From: Loki-b32 sp048882645
GTDB taxonomy: Archaea; Asgardarchaeota; Lokiarchaeia; Sigyniarchaeales; SOKP01
Direction of reading: 5' to 3'
Length of the DNA stretch: 64,000 nt
NCBI GenBank assembly: GCA_048882645.1
Contig: JBHLRJ010000003.1
Location: 1 to 64,000 of the forward strand
Made by a program: the position numbers and the translations under genes. The notes under the pieces were generated by a model. It had not been told where the DNA came from and ran no database searches. It worked only from the letters and a program-made list of their open reading frames with translations. Below, one piece after another: positions 26,733 through 36,046 of the stretch. Position 1 is the first letter of the stretch. Each line of letters starts with the position of its first letter.

Positions 26733-27791
26733 CTAGACCAAAGTCTCAAAAATAGTTTTCGCTAGGTATGGGAATGATATTGTTTGATTTTTATACTCGG
26801 ATAGAATTCTTTTGACTTCCTCAAATCTGTTTTTCAAGAGATTATGAAATTCATTAGATTTTAAGAAATCGTTAAACAACTCTGCGAATTCCAATTTAAA
26901 CTTGTCTATTCGCATTTCCTCTTTATCAAATAAATTGATCTCCCGTTTGAGTTCATAAATATGATTATAAAGATCCTCCCCAAAGATAGAGATATCATTT
27001 TGATAAGGTATCCCTTTTATTTCTCCTAATTGAAATGATTCACCTGTAGAGTTAATTAAAGATATTTGGTTTAAGCTCTCCCATGTTAAATTTGGTCCTA
27101 AAATGGGGATAATTGGTATTTGATTGTCTAGTGCCAACTGTAGTTCAAATTTACATGGTTCAGAGTGTAATGAATTTTCAGTAGCAAAAAATAATAAGAT
27201 ATGACTTAATGGGACGTATTTTCTCATAAATTCTATAAAGTTCATACCACCCTGAATCGCTTCTTCACTATAATATACTTTATAAATTTCTTCTCGCTCA
27301 GAAAGAAATTTAGATGTATCCAGTATATTGATCAAATTGCTCTCAAAATCCTTTTCAGCATGACTACAAAACACAGTAATTGCATCATGTCTCCTGCAAT
27401 AATCAAATATTTCAACTATATTGTTCTTTACAACCTGTGTCCACTCACCTTCCCATGGATTCCCATCTAAATGGATCTCATTTACACTTTTTAAATGCCA
27501 CAATTTCATAGGAAGTCCAGTTAATCTGTTACTCGTTAATCCGAGAAATTGTATCTTTTCGAGATTCATTATCGAATCTGGAAGGTTGGGTAGCTGATTA
27601 TATGATAAGTTTAATATTTTTAGCGACTTCAGTTTATGAAAAGATTCTGGAAGTTTCTTAATTTTGTTGAAATATAGATTCAAATTTATCAAAAATCGTA
27701 AATTACCAAAACTTTCCGGCAACTGTTCTAATTTATTATTACTACAATCTAACTCTTCAAGTGTGATCAAATCTCCAAAACAATCTGGCAA
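26733..27791 (-). pseudogene. 3' part of GTPase-LRR-TIR gene: LRR repeats and TIR domain after an in-frame TAA
   Basis: The frame continues directly from the upstream gene after a TAA at 27792-27794; its nominal start is TTG inside an LRR. The repeats LPDCFGDLITLEELDCSNN and LPESFGNLRFLINLNLYFN follow. A TIR domain then starts near ITVFCSHAEKDFE and keeps ILLFFATENSLHSEPCKFEL, where the Glu aligns with the catalytic Glu of NAD-cleaving TIRs. The last 100 residues are helical. The interrupted spot reads NRLE-stop-LPDCFGDL, while the next repeat reads NKLEQLPESFGNL, so one CAA-to-TAA change explains the split. Without it the protein would be 721 residues. Confidence 0.85.
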
Positions 27792-28898
27792 TTATTCTAA
27801 TCGATTTTCAGCTAAGTCAAGTTGTTTTAGAGATTTTAATTGACAGACTACTTCTGGAAGATGAATAAAATGGTTTCCATTCAAGTTTAGATAATCAAGC
27901 TTCTCTAATCTATTCAGAGAATCAGGAAGATCTGATATCCTATTTCCCCTTAAGGATAAATATTCGAGCAATTCCAACTTCCCTATTGATGAAGATAAAT
28001 TCTCTAAATTGTTTTTAGTAAGACCTAAAATTTTAAGATTTTTAATTGTAAAGACAAATTCTGGAATACTTGATATTAAATTATCATAAATCCTCAATTC
28101 TTCTAGTGAATTAAGTTTTGTTAGAATATCGGGGATTGCCTTTAATCCACATCTAAATAAGCCGAGACCTTTTACTTGATCTCCATCGATAATTACCCCA
28201 AAAGGTTCTGAAGATAATTTAGTGACTACTGGGATTTCTTGTTTTATTAATTTCTCTAGTTCTTCAAGAACTCTTGCTTGTTCTTGTTCAATTCCCCATC
28301 TATTCTGCTTAATGATTTGTTCAATTTCCATTGTAGGACGAAAACCAACTTCATCCTCGCTAATTTTATAATCAATTCCTTTACTTTTTAAAATTTGAGA
28401 TATTAATTCCTGGAAAAGCATATCAACGTTTTTTCCTGTTTTTGCAGAGGTTTCAACATATGGGCAAGACAATTTATTAGCGACTGATATTGCATCCGAC
28501 TCTGACACTTTTCGATCATCTACTAAATCACTTTTGTTTCCTGCTAGAACTATTGGAATCCGACCTGTAGTTTGATATAACTCATCAAGCCAAGCAGTAA
28601 CGCTTAAGTTAAAGGTATTAGCATCAGCAAGATCAAATACGACAATGGCTGCAGAAGCTCCCCTGAAAAACGTAGTTTTTGGTAATTTTAAACGTTCTTG
28701 GCCTGCCATATCCCATAAGGTAAGATTAAGTACTAGATCTCCCACTTCTATTTGTTTGATAGAAAAATCAGCCCCGATAGTTAGAATATAGGATTCTTTG
28801 AAATGACGATCTACATACCTCCTAATCAGACTGGTCTTCCCAACTCCAAAATCTCCTATTAACACAATTTTAAAGACTAAAGTGGTTTTTTCAGACAT
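27792..28898 (-). CDS. 5' part of GTPase-LRR-TIR gene: Rab-like GTPase followed by LRRs
   Basis: This part encodes 368 residues. The GTPase domain (1-170) is complete: GDFGVGKTS (15-23), TIGADFSIKQI, LWDMAGQERLK, GNKSDL and ETSAKTG. A linker with RWGIEQEQARVLEELEKLI (about 199-217) and GLGLFRCGLKAIP leads into LRRs from about residue 245. The same linker occurs at the N-terminus of the LRR-TIR protein at 56260-57672. The GTPase-LRR order recalls ROCO-type proteins, but the GTPase is Rab-like and no COR domain is seen. The chain stops inside an LRR, so alone it would lack the TIR effector. GTPase-controlled TIR activity is inferred. Confidence 0.88.
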   Translation of the reverse strand: MSEKTTLVFKIVLIGDFGVGKTSLIRRYVDRHFKESYILTIGADFSIKQIEVGDLVLNLTLWDMAGQERLKLPKTTFFRGASAAIVVFDLADANTFNLSVTAWLDELYQTTGRIPIVLAGNKSDLVDDRKVSESDAISVANKLSCPYVETSAKTGKNVDMLFQELISQILKSKGIDYKISEDEVGFRPTMEIEQIIKQNRWGIEQEQARVLEELEKLIKQEIPVVTKLSSEPFGVIIDGDQVKGLGLFRCGLKAIPDILTKLNSLEELRIYDNLISSIPEFVFTIKNLKILGLTKNNLENLSSSIGKLELLEYLSLRGNRISDLPDSLNRLEKLDYLNLNGNHFIHLPEVVCQLKSLKQLDLAENRLE

Positions 28899-29159
28899 AA
28901 TAATATCAACTTAATAAATTGCTTTTCTTAAGTATTAGGATTATTATAGCATTTTTATTTTATTATCATTATCTTGTTTTTTTATATTAATAATGATTAA
29001 ATAAAGCTTTAATTGATTCATTGAAAAAAATGAAGAATAATTGTTCAATTATAGTTCTAGATAGGAAAAAACAAATATTATATCATACCCATTAACATTT
29101 GAAAAGAGAAACCTTAAACATTTCTAATAAAATTAATAAAAAAAGGAGAATAAAAAAAA

Positions 29160-29246
29160 TTATTTAACAATAAACACGGGATTAAATCCTGAATAACTAC
29201 CAACATCACTTCTTATTTTAATTTCTTTCTTTACTTTTCTTTTCAT
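29160..29246 (-). CDS. 28-residue peptide, copy 2 of a paralogous pair
   Basis: ATG at 29246, stop TAA at 29160-29162. The peptide begins MKRKV, then KKEIKIR, SDVGSYS and the tail GFNPVFIVK. An AGGTG ribosome site lies 8-12 bases before the start. The promoter block at 29297-29355 is shared with copy 1. After the stop there are T8 and T7 runs, fitting archaeal termination. It lies upstream of the GTPase-LRR-TIR gene on the same strand, so the two peptide copies bracket that gene. Function unknown; a secreted or sensed peptide, a toxin or a RiPP-type precursor are all possible. Confidence 0.8.
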   Translation of the reverse strand: MKRKVKKEIKIRSDVGSYSGFNPVFIVK

Positions 29247-29296
29247 TTTTGGCACCTTTTTTAGGTTTGTTCTAATTAATAATATTGATAGAATTT

Positions 29297-29355
29297 CATA
29301 TATAGTTTTTATTCCAAAACTTTCTACGAAGTTTGAACAAAAGAAAAAGTTATAA
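29297..29355 (-). promoter_or_regulatory. Promoter/operator block of peptide copy 2
   Basis: This is the counterpart of 26608-26666. It contains the inverted repeat AAACTT-CGTAGA-AAGTTT followed by an AACTATATATG TATA-like box, 51 bases before the start codon. The conservation stops soon after the TATA box, so the block is likely selected as a regulatory unit and not merely part of a recent duplication. Confidence 0.6.
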
Positions 29356-29393
29356 TATTAAATTTATATTTAGGGAAAAACACCCATCATCTC

Positions 29394-29894
29394 TTAGATT
29401 TTTGAAGAGTATAACCTTTCTATATATAACTTTAATGATTCTATATCTTCAAAATAAAAAAGGTTTTTATCCTCCTTAAAAAAAGGAGTTAATAATCCTC
29501 CTCTATTTAAGACCTCAGTAATTTTAACATCCCTTAAAACAAATACTTTCGTTTTTTCATAAAATTCTTTAAAAGAAAGAATAATTCCCATTTCAATCAT
29601 ATGACCTCCTTTATCATGTTCTATAATCATGATGATTTCATTTGAGAATTTTGCGATAAGATCGAATTTTAAAACTAAATTTTCTAGATGCGTTCGCCTG
29701 AATTTATTTTCGAAAAATGCCAAGTTATTTTCAATTCTGTTTATGATCTTTTGTACTTCCTGAAGGTTTATAAAGGTGTCTTCATCGTATGAACCACATA
29801 TAAAGATCTTGTTTTTATTCAAATCATAGACAGAAAAGATATTAATAAACTCATCTAAGAAATCATCCCATGCACTATCATGTGAAAATTGCAA
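29394..29894 (-). CDS. Rossmann-like protein of unknown function
   Basis: A 166-residue protein with an alternating beta/alpha pattern: KIFICGSYDEDTFINL near residue 28, EIIMIIEHDKGGHMIEMGIIL in the middle and KVFVLRDVKI later. The order (strand plus small loop, then a Glu-containing GGHMIEMG helix) recalls nucleoside 2-deoxyribosyltransferase/TIR-like folds, where a Glu after a Gly-rich turn is catalytic. That is a structural guess. It is just upstream of peptide copy 2 on the same strand, so a link with the peptide and GTPase-LRR-TIR genes is possible. Confidence 0.6.
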   Translation of the reverse strand: MQFSHDSAWDDFLDEFINIFSVYDLNKNKIFICGSYDEDTFINLQEVQKIINRIENNLAFFENKFRRTHLENLVLKFDLIAKFSNEIIMIIEHDKGGHMIEMGIILSFKEFYEKTKVFVLRDVKITEVLNRGGLLTPFFKEDKNLFYFEDIESLKLYIERLYSSKI

Positions 29895-30066
29895 TTTAAT
29901 CCCCTAAAATCAATAAAATAATTTAGAGATTCATTACTCCTATAAATTATTATATATCAATAATAATTGACTCAGTCAGTTTTGAGTTAAATTTAAATAT
30001 GCGGTTATCTTTATTGAGCATGGAATTAAATGTAAAAATGAATATATAAAAGGAGAGGACAAAGAT

Positions 30067-30408
30067 TTGGATAAATTGAAAAAGCTTGAAGATAGAAGGA
30101 AAGAATTGGAAATTATTTCTGAAAAAACACGATACAAAATACTCCTTACGTTATTAGCTAGTGAGACCTCACTTTCCTTCACTAGATTAAAAGAATTATT
30201 ACCCTCCATTCAAGAAAATAATTTAAATTATCACCTTAAAATACTTAAGGAGAATGGATTCATCAAGAATGAGAAGAGAATCGATTATAAACGCTCTGAG
30301 CCTCGCTCATTTTACTCTCTCAGTCGAAAGTCTCTTGATTTGCTTGGATCCTTAGGATTAACGGCAGTAAAAGAAGAATTCCAAGCTCTTTTTAAGCAAA
30401 TGACATAA
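30067..30408 (+). CDS. Winged-helix transcription regulator (ArsR-like)
   Basis: The 113-residue protein starts at TTG. GGAGAGG eight bases before it decides the start, because no ATG is available between that site and the domain. The wHTH is clear: EIISEKTRYKILLTLLASE, LSFTRLKELLP, ENNLNYHLKILKENGFIK, then a beta wing. A DNA-binding regulator, probably dimeric. It is divergent from the gene at 29394-29894, with about 170 bases between, and so is a candidate regulator of that gene and perhaps of the peptide promoters. Confidence 0.85.
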   Translation: MDKLKKLEDRRKELEIISEKTRYKILLTLLASETSLSFTRLKELLPSIQENNLNYHLKILKENGFIKNEKRIDYKRSEPRSFYSLSRKSLDLLGSLGLTAVKEEFQALFKQMT

Positions 30409-30420
30409 AAAACTAAGTTT

Positions 30421-31032
30421 CTAAAGACTTTTTTTTTCTCTTTTGATAGTGTCCAATAATCGTCGTGCTTCACTGAAATCTGGTCTGAGATTTAATGCTT
30501 TTTCGGCGCACTTTTCAGCTTGTTCATAATCACCTAATTCTCTATATTTTAATGCCAAATTAAACCAGGTTTCAATTTTATCAGGTTTAAATTCTACTGC
30601 TTTTTTATAACATTCTATTGCTTTTTCTGGTTCACCTTTGAAAGTATAAGTATTACCCATATTATTCCATGCTTCGTGATCTTTAGGATCTAATTCAACG
30701 ACCCTCATATAAGTATCTATCGCTCTGTCGAATTCTCTATCATCCCTGTAGGCATTACCCATATTGTATAATACATCAATGTTATTTGGTTTTAATTCTA
30801 AGGCTTTATTCCAACACTCAATTGCCTTTTCAATATTTCCTTTTCCTAAATGATATGCATTACCCAGATTATACCATCCCTCAAAATGTTCAGGATTGAG
30901 ATCAACAGTTTTTTGCCAACACTCAATCGCTCCATCGGCATCACCTTCTTGTCCATAAACTAATCCCTTATCATAGAATTCTTGGGCTTCTTTAATTTTC
31001 TTCTTTTTTAAATCATCCTTTTTACCTGTCAT
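30421..31032 (-). CDS. TPR protein
   Basis: This protein has 203 residues. After a Lys-rich N-terminus there are about five 34-residue TPRs, for example EGWYNLGNAYHLGKGNIEKAIECW, DVLYNMGNAYRDDREFDRAIDTY and EAWNNMGNTYTFKGEPEKAIECY. No other domain is present, so it is a protein-binding adaptor. It converges with the winged-helix gene 12 bases away. The repeats are close in style to those of the TIR-TPR protein at 48438-51839. Confidence 0.9.
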   Translation of the reverse strand: MTGKKDDLKKKKIKEAQEFYDKGLVYGQEGDADGAIECWQKTVDLNPEHFEGWYNLGNAYHLGKGNIEKAIECWNKALELKPNNIDVLYNMGNAYRDDREFDRAIDTYMRVVELDPKDHEAWNNMGNTYTFKGEPEKAIECYKKAVEFKPDKIETWFNLALKYRELGDYEQAEKCAEKALNLRPDFSEARRLLDTIKREKKSL

Positions 31033-31137
31033 ACTGTTTACTTATTGATATTCTTTAAAAAGTATTTGGAAAATAGTATGATCCAATAAATATATAGGTT
31101 TTTTATATGAAGTAGTAATCAATATTAATTGGGTCCT

Positions 31138-31440
31138 ATGAAGATTACAGAGATGTACATGGATGAAACCATACGTGCCATAGGATATTTAACGAGAGAT
31201 AATTACAACTCTCTTATTACTGTCAAAAAAATCAGAGATTTTTATGAGATTGACCCACTTGATTATTCAAAAATAAGTTTTTATTGGAGAAGTTTACAGT
31301 CTCTCGAAAACGATGGTGTTCTAAAGAGAACTAGCTCTAAAAAGCCAAAACAATATCGGGTTCTTAATTATTTCAAATTTTTTGAACTTCTTCATGATGC
31401 TTACGTAAGTAGAGCTTTGAGAGCAAAAGGATTGAGCTAA
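31138..31440 (+). CDS. Small winged-helix-like protein
   Basis: About 100 residues. Helical segments followed by SFYWRSLQSLENDGVLKRTSSKKPKQYRVLN fit the recognition helix and wing of a winged-helix DNA-binding domain. ATG at 31138 is preferred to TTG at 31129. It is divergent from the TPR gene. Targets unknown. Confidence 0.6.
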   Translation: MKITEMYMDETIRAIGYLTRDNYNSLITVKKIRDFYEIDPLDYSKISFYWRSLQSLENDGVLKRTSSKKPKQYRVLNYFKFFELLHDAYVSRALRAKGLS

Positions 31441-31470
31441 AATATTGAAACTTAAATAATCTAAATTTGT

Positions 31471-33258
31471 TTAGAATAAAAGTGAAACGGCACCGACACC
31501 AACCACATTTGAAATAACCGCAGAAAAAAATAATGAAACTATACAAAAAGAGCTTATTAATACTGCACTAAATTGCCCAGTATGTTCATAAATTATTGTA
31601 TTAAATATCGTTACTATTAATAACACAATAAATGTGAATAAAACTGATGGTAAATATGAATAACTGCGAGCTAAGAGCATTAAGTTCACATAAATTATTA
31701 CAGCTGTTATTGTAGTTATTCTCGCTTTAGATTTTTCTGATTTTAGAAAACTTAAATTTGGATAAATAAGTTTTCTAAATAAGATTTCAATTGAAAAATA
31801 TACTGGAAAGAAGAAAAACGACAAAAAAATATTCATTATATTAGAAGGCCACATAAAAGCAAAGGGGTAATAAAATGAGAATAAAAGATAAACTATAATG
31901 AAATAGACTGCACAAATCAGGGTGTATGCGAGTACGCTTTTATTAACTTCTTCTTTCATAAGAGTTATAAACGCTTTTCTCATTGACTCAACTTTTTCTT
32001 TCTTAAAACGCCAAAAATATTTGATACCTTTGACTAATAAGAAAGCTGAGCTAAAAAGTAGTGATGCATAAAATATCCCAATTACCCCAAAGTATGTCGT
32101 AAAAAATTGCCAATTTATTATGAAAAGTGATGAGTATATCAAAATTAGTGCTACTTTACTGATTTTCTTCAATTCAACTACAATCCTTTTTTTCTTCTTT
32201 TCACCTTTATCGATAATCTCAGGTTTTAAATGAAAGTATTTAGATGATTGGGAGATAAGGAGTGAAATAATAAATACAAGCAATACTAAATTCAAAATAA
32301 TTAATATATAATTCCAAATGAACGATATATTTATTGGTCCATTTTTCACACTGGAATTAAAAAATTTTTCTTCAAACCATCTAATGGATTGAGCAAGAAC
32401 TTCATTCGAAAATAATTGGTGCCCTCCTCCGAGTAATGGCTTGGTTATATTAATTACTGTACAATTCGTCAACTCTTTAGCTTTCAATGCATTAGCTTTA
32501 AAATCCAAGACTTCGTCTTGTGTATGCATTATGATTAATAGGTTATCAGTATTGTTACTGTTTAATAAATTAACTGGAATGAAATCCTCATAATCTTGCC
32601 ATTCAAGTCCAAATTGCGGAGGTATAAAATTTACAAGTGGAGCCCACGCGACAGTATATTTAAATTCAGGATTCAATGCTTGATTCATGAGAACAACTAA
32701 TCCTCCTAAAGAGTGGCCAATTAATCCTATTTGAGACGAATTTACATTCGAGTAAAATGCCATAGTTTTAAGTTTTTCTAAAAGTTTCGTACAATCTTGA
32801 GCAAGAGCAGGACCAGCGCTACCTATTGGGTCTAAATGTGGATCTATATTATTAATATTACCACCACTCTCACCATGTCCTTGATAATCAAGTGCAGCAA
32901 CATAAAATCCTCTTTTTGTAAATTCAATTGGAATTCTAAGGTCAAAATCTCGCTTTGAGCCAATTCCATGACAAAAAATCAGTAACGGTCTCTTTTCTTG
33001 AAATGATAAAGTTTTCGTAGGAGTATACAAATTAGCATAAAGTGTAGCTCCTGCTGAAGTAAAACGAATCCTATCATATTTTCTATAACTTTGAGCTCTA
33101 TTTAGTTGTAAAAATGTAAGAGCAAGAGCAAGGAGTACAATTAAAAAAATTAATCTTTCTAGGTTCTTTAAATCTTCAGTTTTAACATCCTCTCTAATAA
33201 AAGCTCCTAACTTTTTACTTACTTTTTTCTTAATTTCCTTCTTTTTGATTGAGACCAT
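31471..33258 (-). CDS. Alpha/beta hydrolase fused to a polytopic membrane domain
   Basis: This protein has 595 residues. A membrane anchor (about 34-52) precedes an alpha/beta-hydrolase domain (about 60-300) with FCHGIGSKRDFD (oxyanion loop), nucleophile Ser183 in GLIGHSLGG, Asp248 in MHTQDEVLDF and His280 in GGGHQLF. The C-terminal half has about seven to nine membrane helices. The hydrolase lies between the first helix and the others and probably faces the outside, acting on lipid or peptide esters at the envelope. Such fusions are common in Lokiarchaeota-like genomes as far as I recall. The substrate is unknown. Confidence 0.85.
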   Translation of the reverse strand: MVSIKKKEIKKKVSKKLGAFIREDVKTEDLKNLERLIFLIVLLALALTFLQLNRAQSYRKYDRIRFTSAGATLYANLYTPTKTLSFQEKRPLLIFCHGIGSKRDFDLRIPIEFTKRGFYVAALDYQGHGESGGNINNIDPHLDPIGSAGPALAQDCTKLLEKLKTMAFYSNVNSSQIGLIGHSLGGLVVLMNQALNPEFKYTVAWAPLVNFIPPQFGLEWQDYEDFIPVNLLNSNNTDNLLIIMHTQDEVLDFKANALKAKELTNCTVINITKPLLGGGHQLFSNEVLAQSIRWFEEKFFNSSVKNGPINISFIWNYILIILNLVLLVFIISLLISQSSKYFHLKPEIIDKGEKKKKRIVVELKKISKVALILIYSSLFIINWQFFTTYFGVIGIFYASLLFSSAFLLVKGIKYFWRFKKEKVESMRKAFITLMKEEVNKSVLAYTLICAVYFIIVYLLFSFYYPFAFMWPSNIMNIFLSFFFFPVYFSIEILFRKLIYPNLSFLKSEKSKARITTITAVIIYVNLMLLARSYSYLPSVLFTFIVLLIVTIFNTIIYEHTGQFSAVLISSFCIVSLFFSAVISNVVGVGAVSLLF

Positions 33259-33374
33259 AAACCTTTACTAATTTTTTATACCTTAATCTTAATTGATTTC
33301 CATCTTTTTAAGTGTTTTTTCTCTTTTAAATTTCAGATAAATTGATAGTAAGCTACCTTTCTGAAAATAATTCT

Positions 33375-33848
33375 CTATTTGTTAAAAATCATATTCTCTG
33401 GAATTTTTACAGTAATGACTTCTCCTTTAACGCATAATTCATCATTTGCAAATACCTCTACCTCTACAATGACTTTTCTCCCTTTGATATCTTTTGGTTT
33501 GCCAACTAAGACTAATTCAGCACCAATCGGTGTCGGTTTTAAAAAATTAACATGGATTGATGCAGTAACATATCGTAATTCCGGTTCAGTTCCCATTTCA
33601 CGTCCTTCTGATTTATAAGCAGCAGCTGAAGCTGTTCCTGTACCATGACAGTCGATTAGTGAAGCAATCAAACCTCCATAGACGAATCCGGGAAATGCGA
33701 TTTGGTAAGATTTTGGGGTGAATCTCGCAATACATTCATCATCTTTCCAAAAGCTTTTAATTTTCAGCCCCTGCTCATTTAATCTTCCACAACCATAACA
33801 ATAACTCATTTGTTTTGAATAAAAATCTTGAACTGCCTTTTTTTCCAT
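33375..33848 (-). CDS. PaaI-like hotdog-fold thioesterase
   Basis: A 157-residue protein. IAFPGFVYGGLIASLIDCHGTGTA is the hotdog helix region with the catalytic Asp, and ASIHVNFLKPTPIGAELVLVG is the following strand pair. The N-terminus CYGCGRLNEQGL contains a CxxC typical of a PaaI subgroup. The family hydrolyses acyl-CoA or aryl-CoA thioesters. Substrate not predictable. Confidence 0.9.
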   Translation of the reverse strand: MEKKAVQDFYSKQMSYCYGCGRLNEQGLKIKSFWKDDECIARFTPKSYQIAFPGFVYGGLIASLIDCHGTGTASAAAYKSEGREMGTEPELRYVTASIHVNFLKPTPIGAELVLVGKPKDIKGRKVIVEVEVFANDELCVKGEVITVKIPENMIFNK

Positions 33849-34015
33849 TATGCCTTACCTACTTATTCAACCAGAAATTTCAGATATACCTATTAATTTC
33901 TAATTTTTGAAATCTTAAAAATAAAATCTTAAATAAAGTACTATCTAAATATTAATCATTAGAATTTTATACTTTACAATATTTATTACTAAATGGGAAT
34001 AAGGAGACAGAATTT

Positions 34016-34387
34016 ATGCTATTTCAATTAGAAAATTTACTTTCCTATTTTCTATCATATTTACCGATAATTATCTATTTAGGATTCGATATAGCGCTGT
34101 TTATTATCGCCATCTTCATCTATAAAAGAAATTCATATAAATATGGGCTATATTTAATGATTTCTTCAATTATTTCTATCGCTTCAAGTATTCTCTTTAT
34201 TTCTCTTAATTATCCATTTCTAGTTTATGAACTGGTGAGTCGGGGGCTCTCTATGGTTGAAATCTCAATCATTCTAATGATACTCAATCTTGTCTCACTT
34301 ATCCTCGGTACTACCAGTGCAGTATTCTTATTCCTCGCAGTGTATAAGATCTATCAAACTCATAAAAAGGATAGAATTAAGGATTAA
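34016..34387 (+). CDS. Small membrane protein, paralogue of 38620-39009
   Basis: This 123-residue protein has four hydrophobic segments. It shares MLFQ, SYLPIIIYLGFDIAL and KRNSYKYGLYLMISSI with the protein at 38620-39009, and both end YKIYQTHKK. The two bracket the sensor kinase/receiver/GTPase cluster. It converges with the kinase gene, 9 bases apart. Function unknown. Confidence 0.7.
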   Translation: MLFQLENLLSYFLSYLPIIIYLGFDIALFIIAIFIYKRNSYKYGLYLMISSIISIASSILFISLNYPFLVYELVSRGLSMVEISIILMILNLVSLILGTTSAVFLFLAVYKIYQTHKKDRIKD

Positions 34388-34396
34388 AATTATAAT

Positions 34397-36046
34397 TTAT
34401 GAAATATCTTCATTAATAGATTTTAATACTAATTTGAAAATACTTCCTTTTCCAAATTTACTGTTTACAGATAAATCTCCCCCAAGGAGATTCGCTAATT
34501 TCTTAGAGAGATGAAGTCCTAAACCACTTCCCTCTTTAGTTCTCCCTGGTTCAATAATCTGACTAAATGGTTTAAATAATTTATGTACATCCTCCTCTTT
34601 TATACCTAACCCCGTATCTTTCACTAAAATCTCTGAAATCCCATTCTTTTGTTTTACTACAACAGAAATTTTTCCTTTCTCTGTAAATTTTATTGCATTT
34701 CCAATAAGATTTGTTAAAATTTGATTTATACGCTGCTTATCATTGTAAATAATAAAAGGTTCAGGAGAATCTATAAGTAACTTAAGTCCTTTCCCATTTA
34801 ATGCTACACTAAACGTCTCCTTTAACCTTTTTAGTTCCTCTACGAGATCAAATTTATCTTTTCTTATAGTTAATTTTTTTGCATCTATTTTAGTTATATC
34901 AAGGATGTCATTTATCAAACCAAGCAACCTATTAGAATTATTTAATATAATATTAAGTTGGTTTTCTTGTTCTTCATTTAAAGCCCCAATTTTACCATTC
35001 AATAGCATTCCTGTAAACCCAATGATTGAAGTTAGTGGTGTTTTTAATTCATGACTTATACTCGCTAAAAAAGTAACTTTTTGCGGTCTCGTGAACATCT
35101 CTAAAAAATCAGTCTCGATATCATCATCAATATGCATTCCTTGAGTTACAGAAATTCTTTCAGTTCTTATTTCTCTTATTACAAGAAAAAACAGAATATA
35201 TACATATAATGTAGCTCCTATGAATTCCAGTATAAAAATAAAATTTAGTTCATTAAAGATATCAATAATTAGGATACTAAAAAGTAAGGGTATAGTTAAA
35301 ATCGCAAAAAAAATCCAATATTTCAACGCACCAGAAAGAGCTTTAGGATTAATTATTATTGGCACTATGGTAAAACAACAACCTATAATTAAAACAAGTG
35401 GACTTAAGAATAATGGAAAAACATCAAGTAATTTATGAGCTCTCTTTGCTAAATTCAATGATATCATGAATAAAATAAACCCAAATAAAAGAAATGAAGA
35501 TACGGCTTTAAACTCAAGATGAGACCATTTTGTATAGAAATATAATATAAGTGGAACAGAAAAAATTAAGCCGGGTAGTAATAAGTAATTAAATAAATTT
35601 CTTGTTATATTAAAAGGAAAAACAAACTCTATAACAATTATTAATAAGAAACTTATACTGAGAAGATATTTCGTGCGTTTTACGATGATCTCAAAAGCCA
35701 AAATAAAGACTAATCCTCCGATTCCTAGTGAAATATAACTCAATCTGCCAAAAATTTCATATAGAAAACTTTCTCCATTATAAACACCGCAAAATGTCAA
35801 GGAATCGTAATTAAAATATCCTGAAATTTGAAAACTTTGAAATAAGGTAAATAAAAGAGCCAAAGCAAAACCTAAAGGCAAGCTTCCTAGTCCTAACATT
35901 ATAATCTGTTCATTAAAAATTTCCCTTTTTTTCCCTATACGTAAAAAATATATTCCACATATTAGAGCTATCGCGATTGCAATCCCCCATAAAAATATTT
36001 CAAAGGGATCCCAAATCATCACCACTGTGTCTCCAGGACATGCCAT
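34397..36046 (-). CDS. Membrane sensor histidine kinase
   Basis: The protein has 549 residues. Roughly eight membrane helices in residues 10-300 form an intramembrane sensor. The HisKA domain follows with phospho-acceptor His332 in SISHELKTPLTSIIGF. The HATPase_c domain is complete: N box (LIGNAIKFTEKG), G1 (DTGLGI), F box and G2 (GSGLGLHL). It autophosphorylates and passes the phosphate to a receiver. The gene is divergent from the receiver-longin gene with only 106 bases between, so the two are probably partners sharing a control region. The signal sensed is unknown. Confidence 0.93.
   Translation of the reverse strand: MACPGDTVVMIWDPFEIFLWGIAIAIALICGIYFLRIGKKREIFNEQIIMLGLGSLPLGFALALLFTLFQSFQISGYFNYDSLTFCGVYNGESFLYEIFGRLSYISLGIGGLVFILAFEIIVKRTKYLLSISFLLIIVIEFVFPFNITRNLFNYLLLPGLIFSVPLILYFYTKWSHLEFKAVSSFLLFGFILFMISLNLAKRAHKLLDVFPLFLSPLVLIIGCCFTIVPIIINPKALSGALKYWIFFAILTIPLLFSILIIDIFNELNFIFILEFIGATLYVYILFFLVIREIRTERISVTQGMHIDDDIETDFLEMFTRPQKVTFLASISHELKTPLTSIIGFTGMLLNGKIGALNEEQENQLNIILNNSNRLLGLINDILDITKIDAKKLTIRKDKFDLVEELKRLKETFSVALNGKGLKLLIDSPEPFIIYNDKQRINQILTNLIGNAIKFTEKGKISVVVKQKNGISEILVKDTGLGIKEEDVHKLFKPFSQIIEPGRTKEGSGLGLHLSKKLANLLGGDLSVNSKFGKGSIFKLVLKSINEDIS

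Noticed and set aside
29976..30209. 77-codon minus-strand frame opposite the winged-helix gene
   Set aside because: It is antisense to the clear winged-helix domain and Ser/Leu-rich as expected for a shadow.
34290..34514. 74-codon plus-strand frame at the end of the small membrane gene
   Set aside because: It overlaps the 3' ends of two supported genes on both strands.
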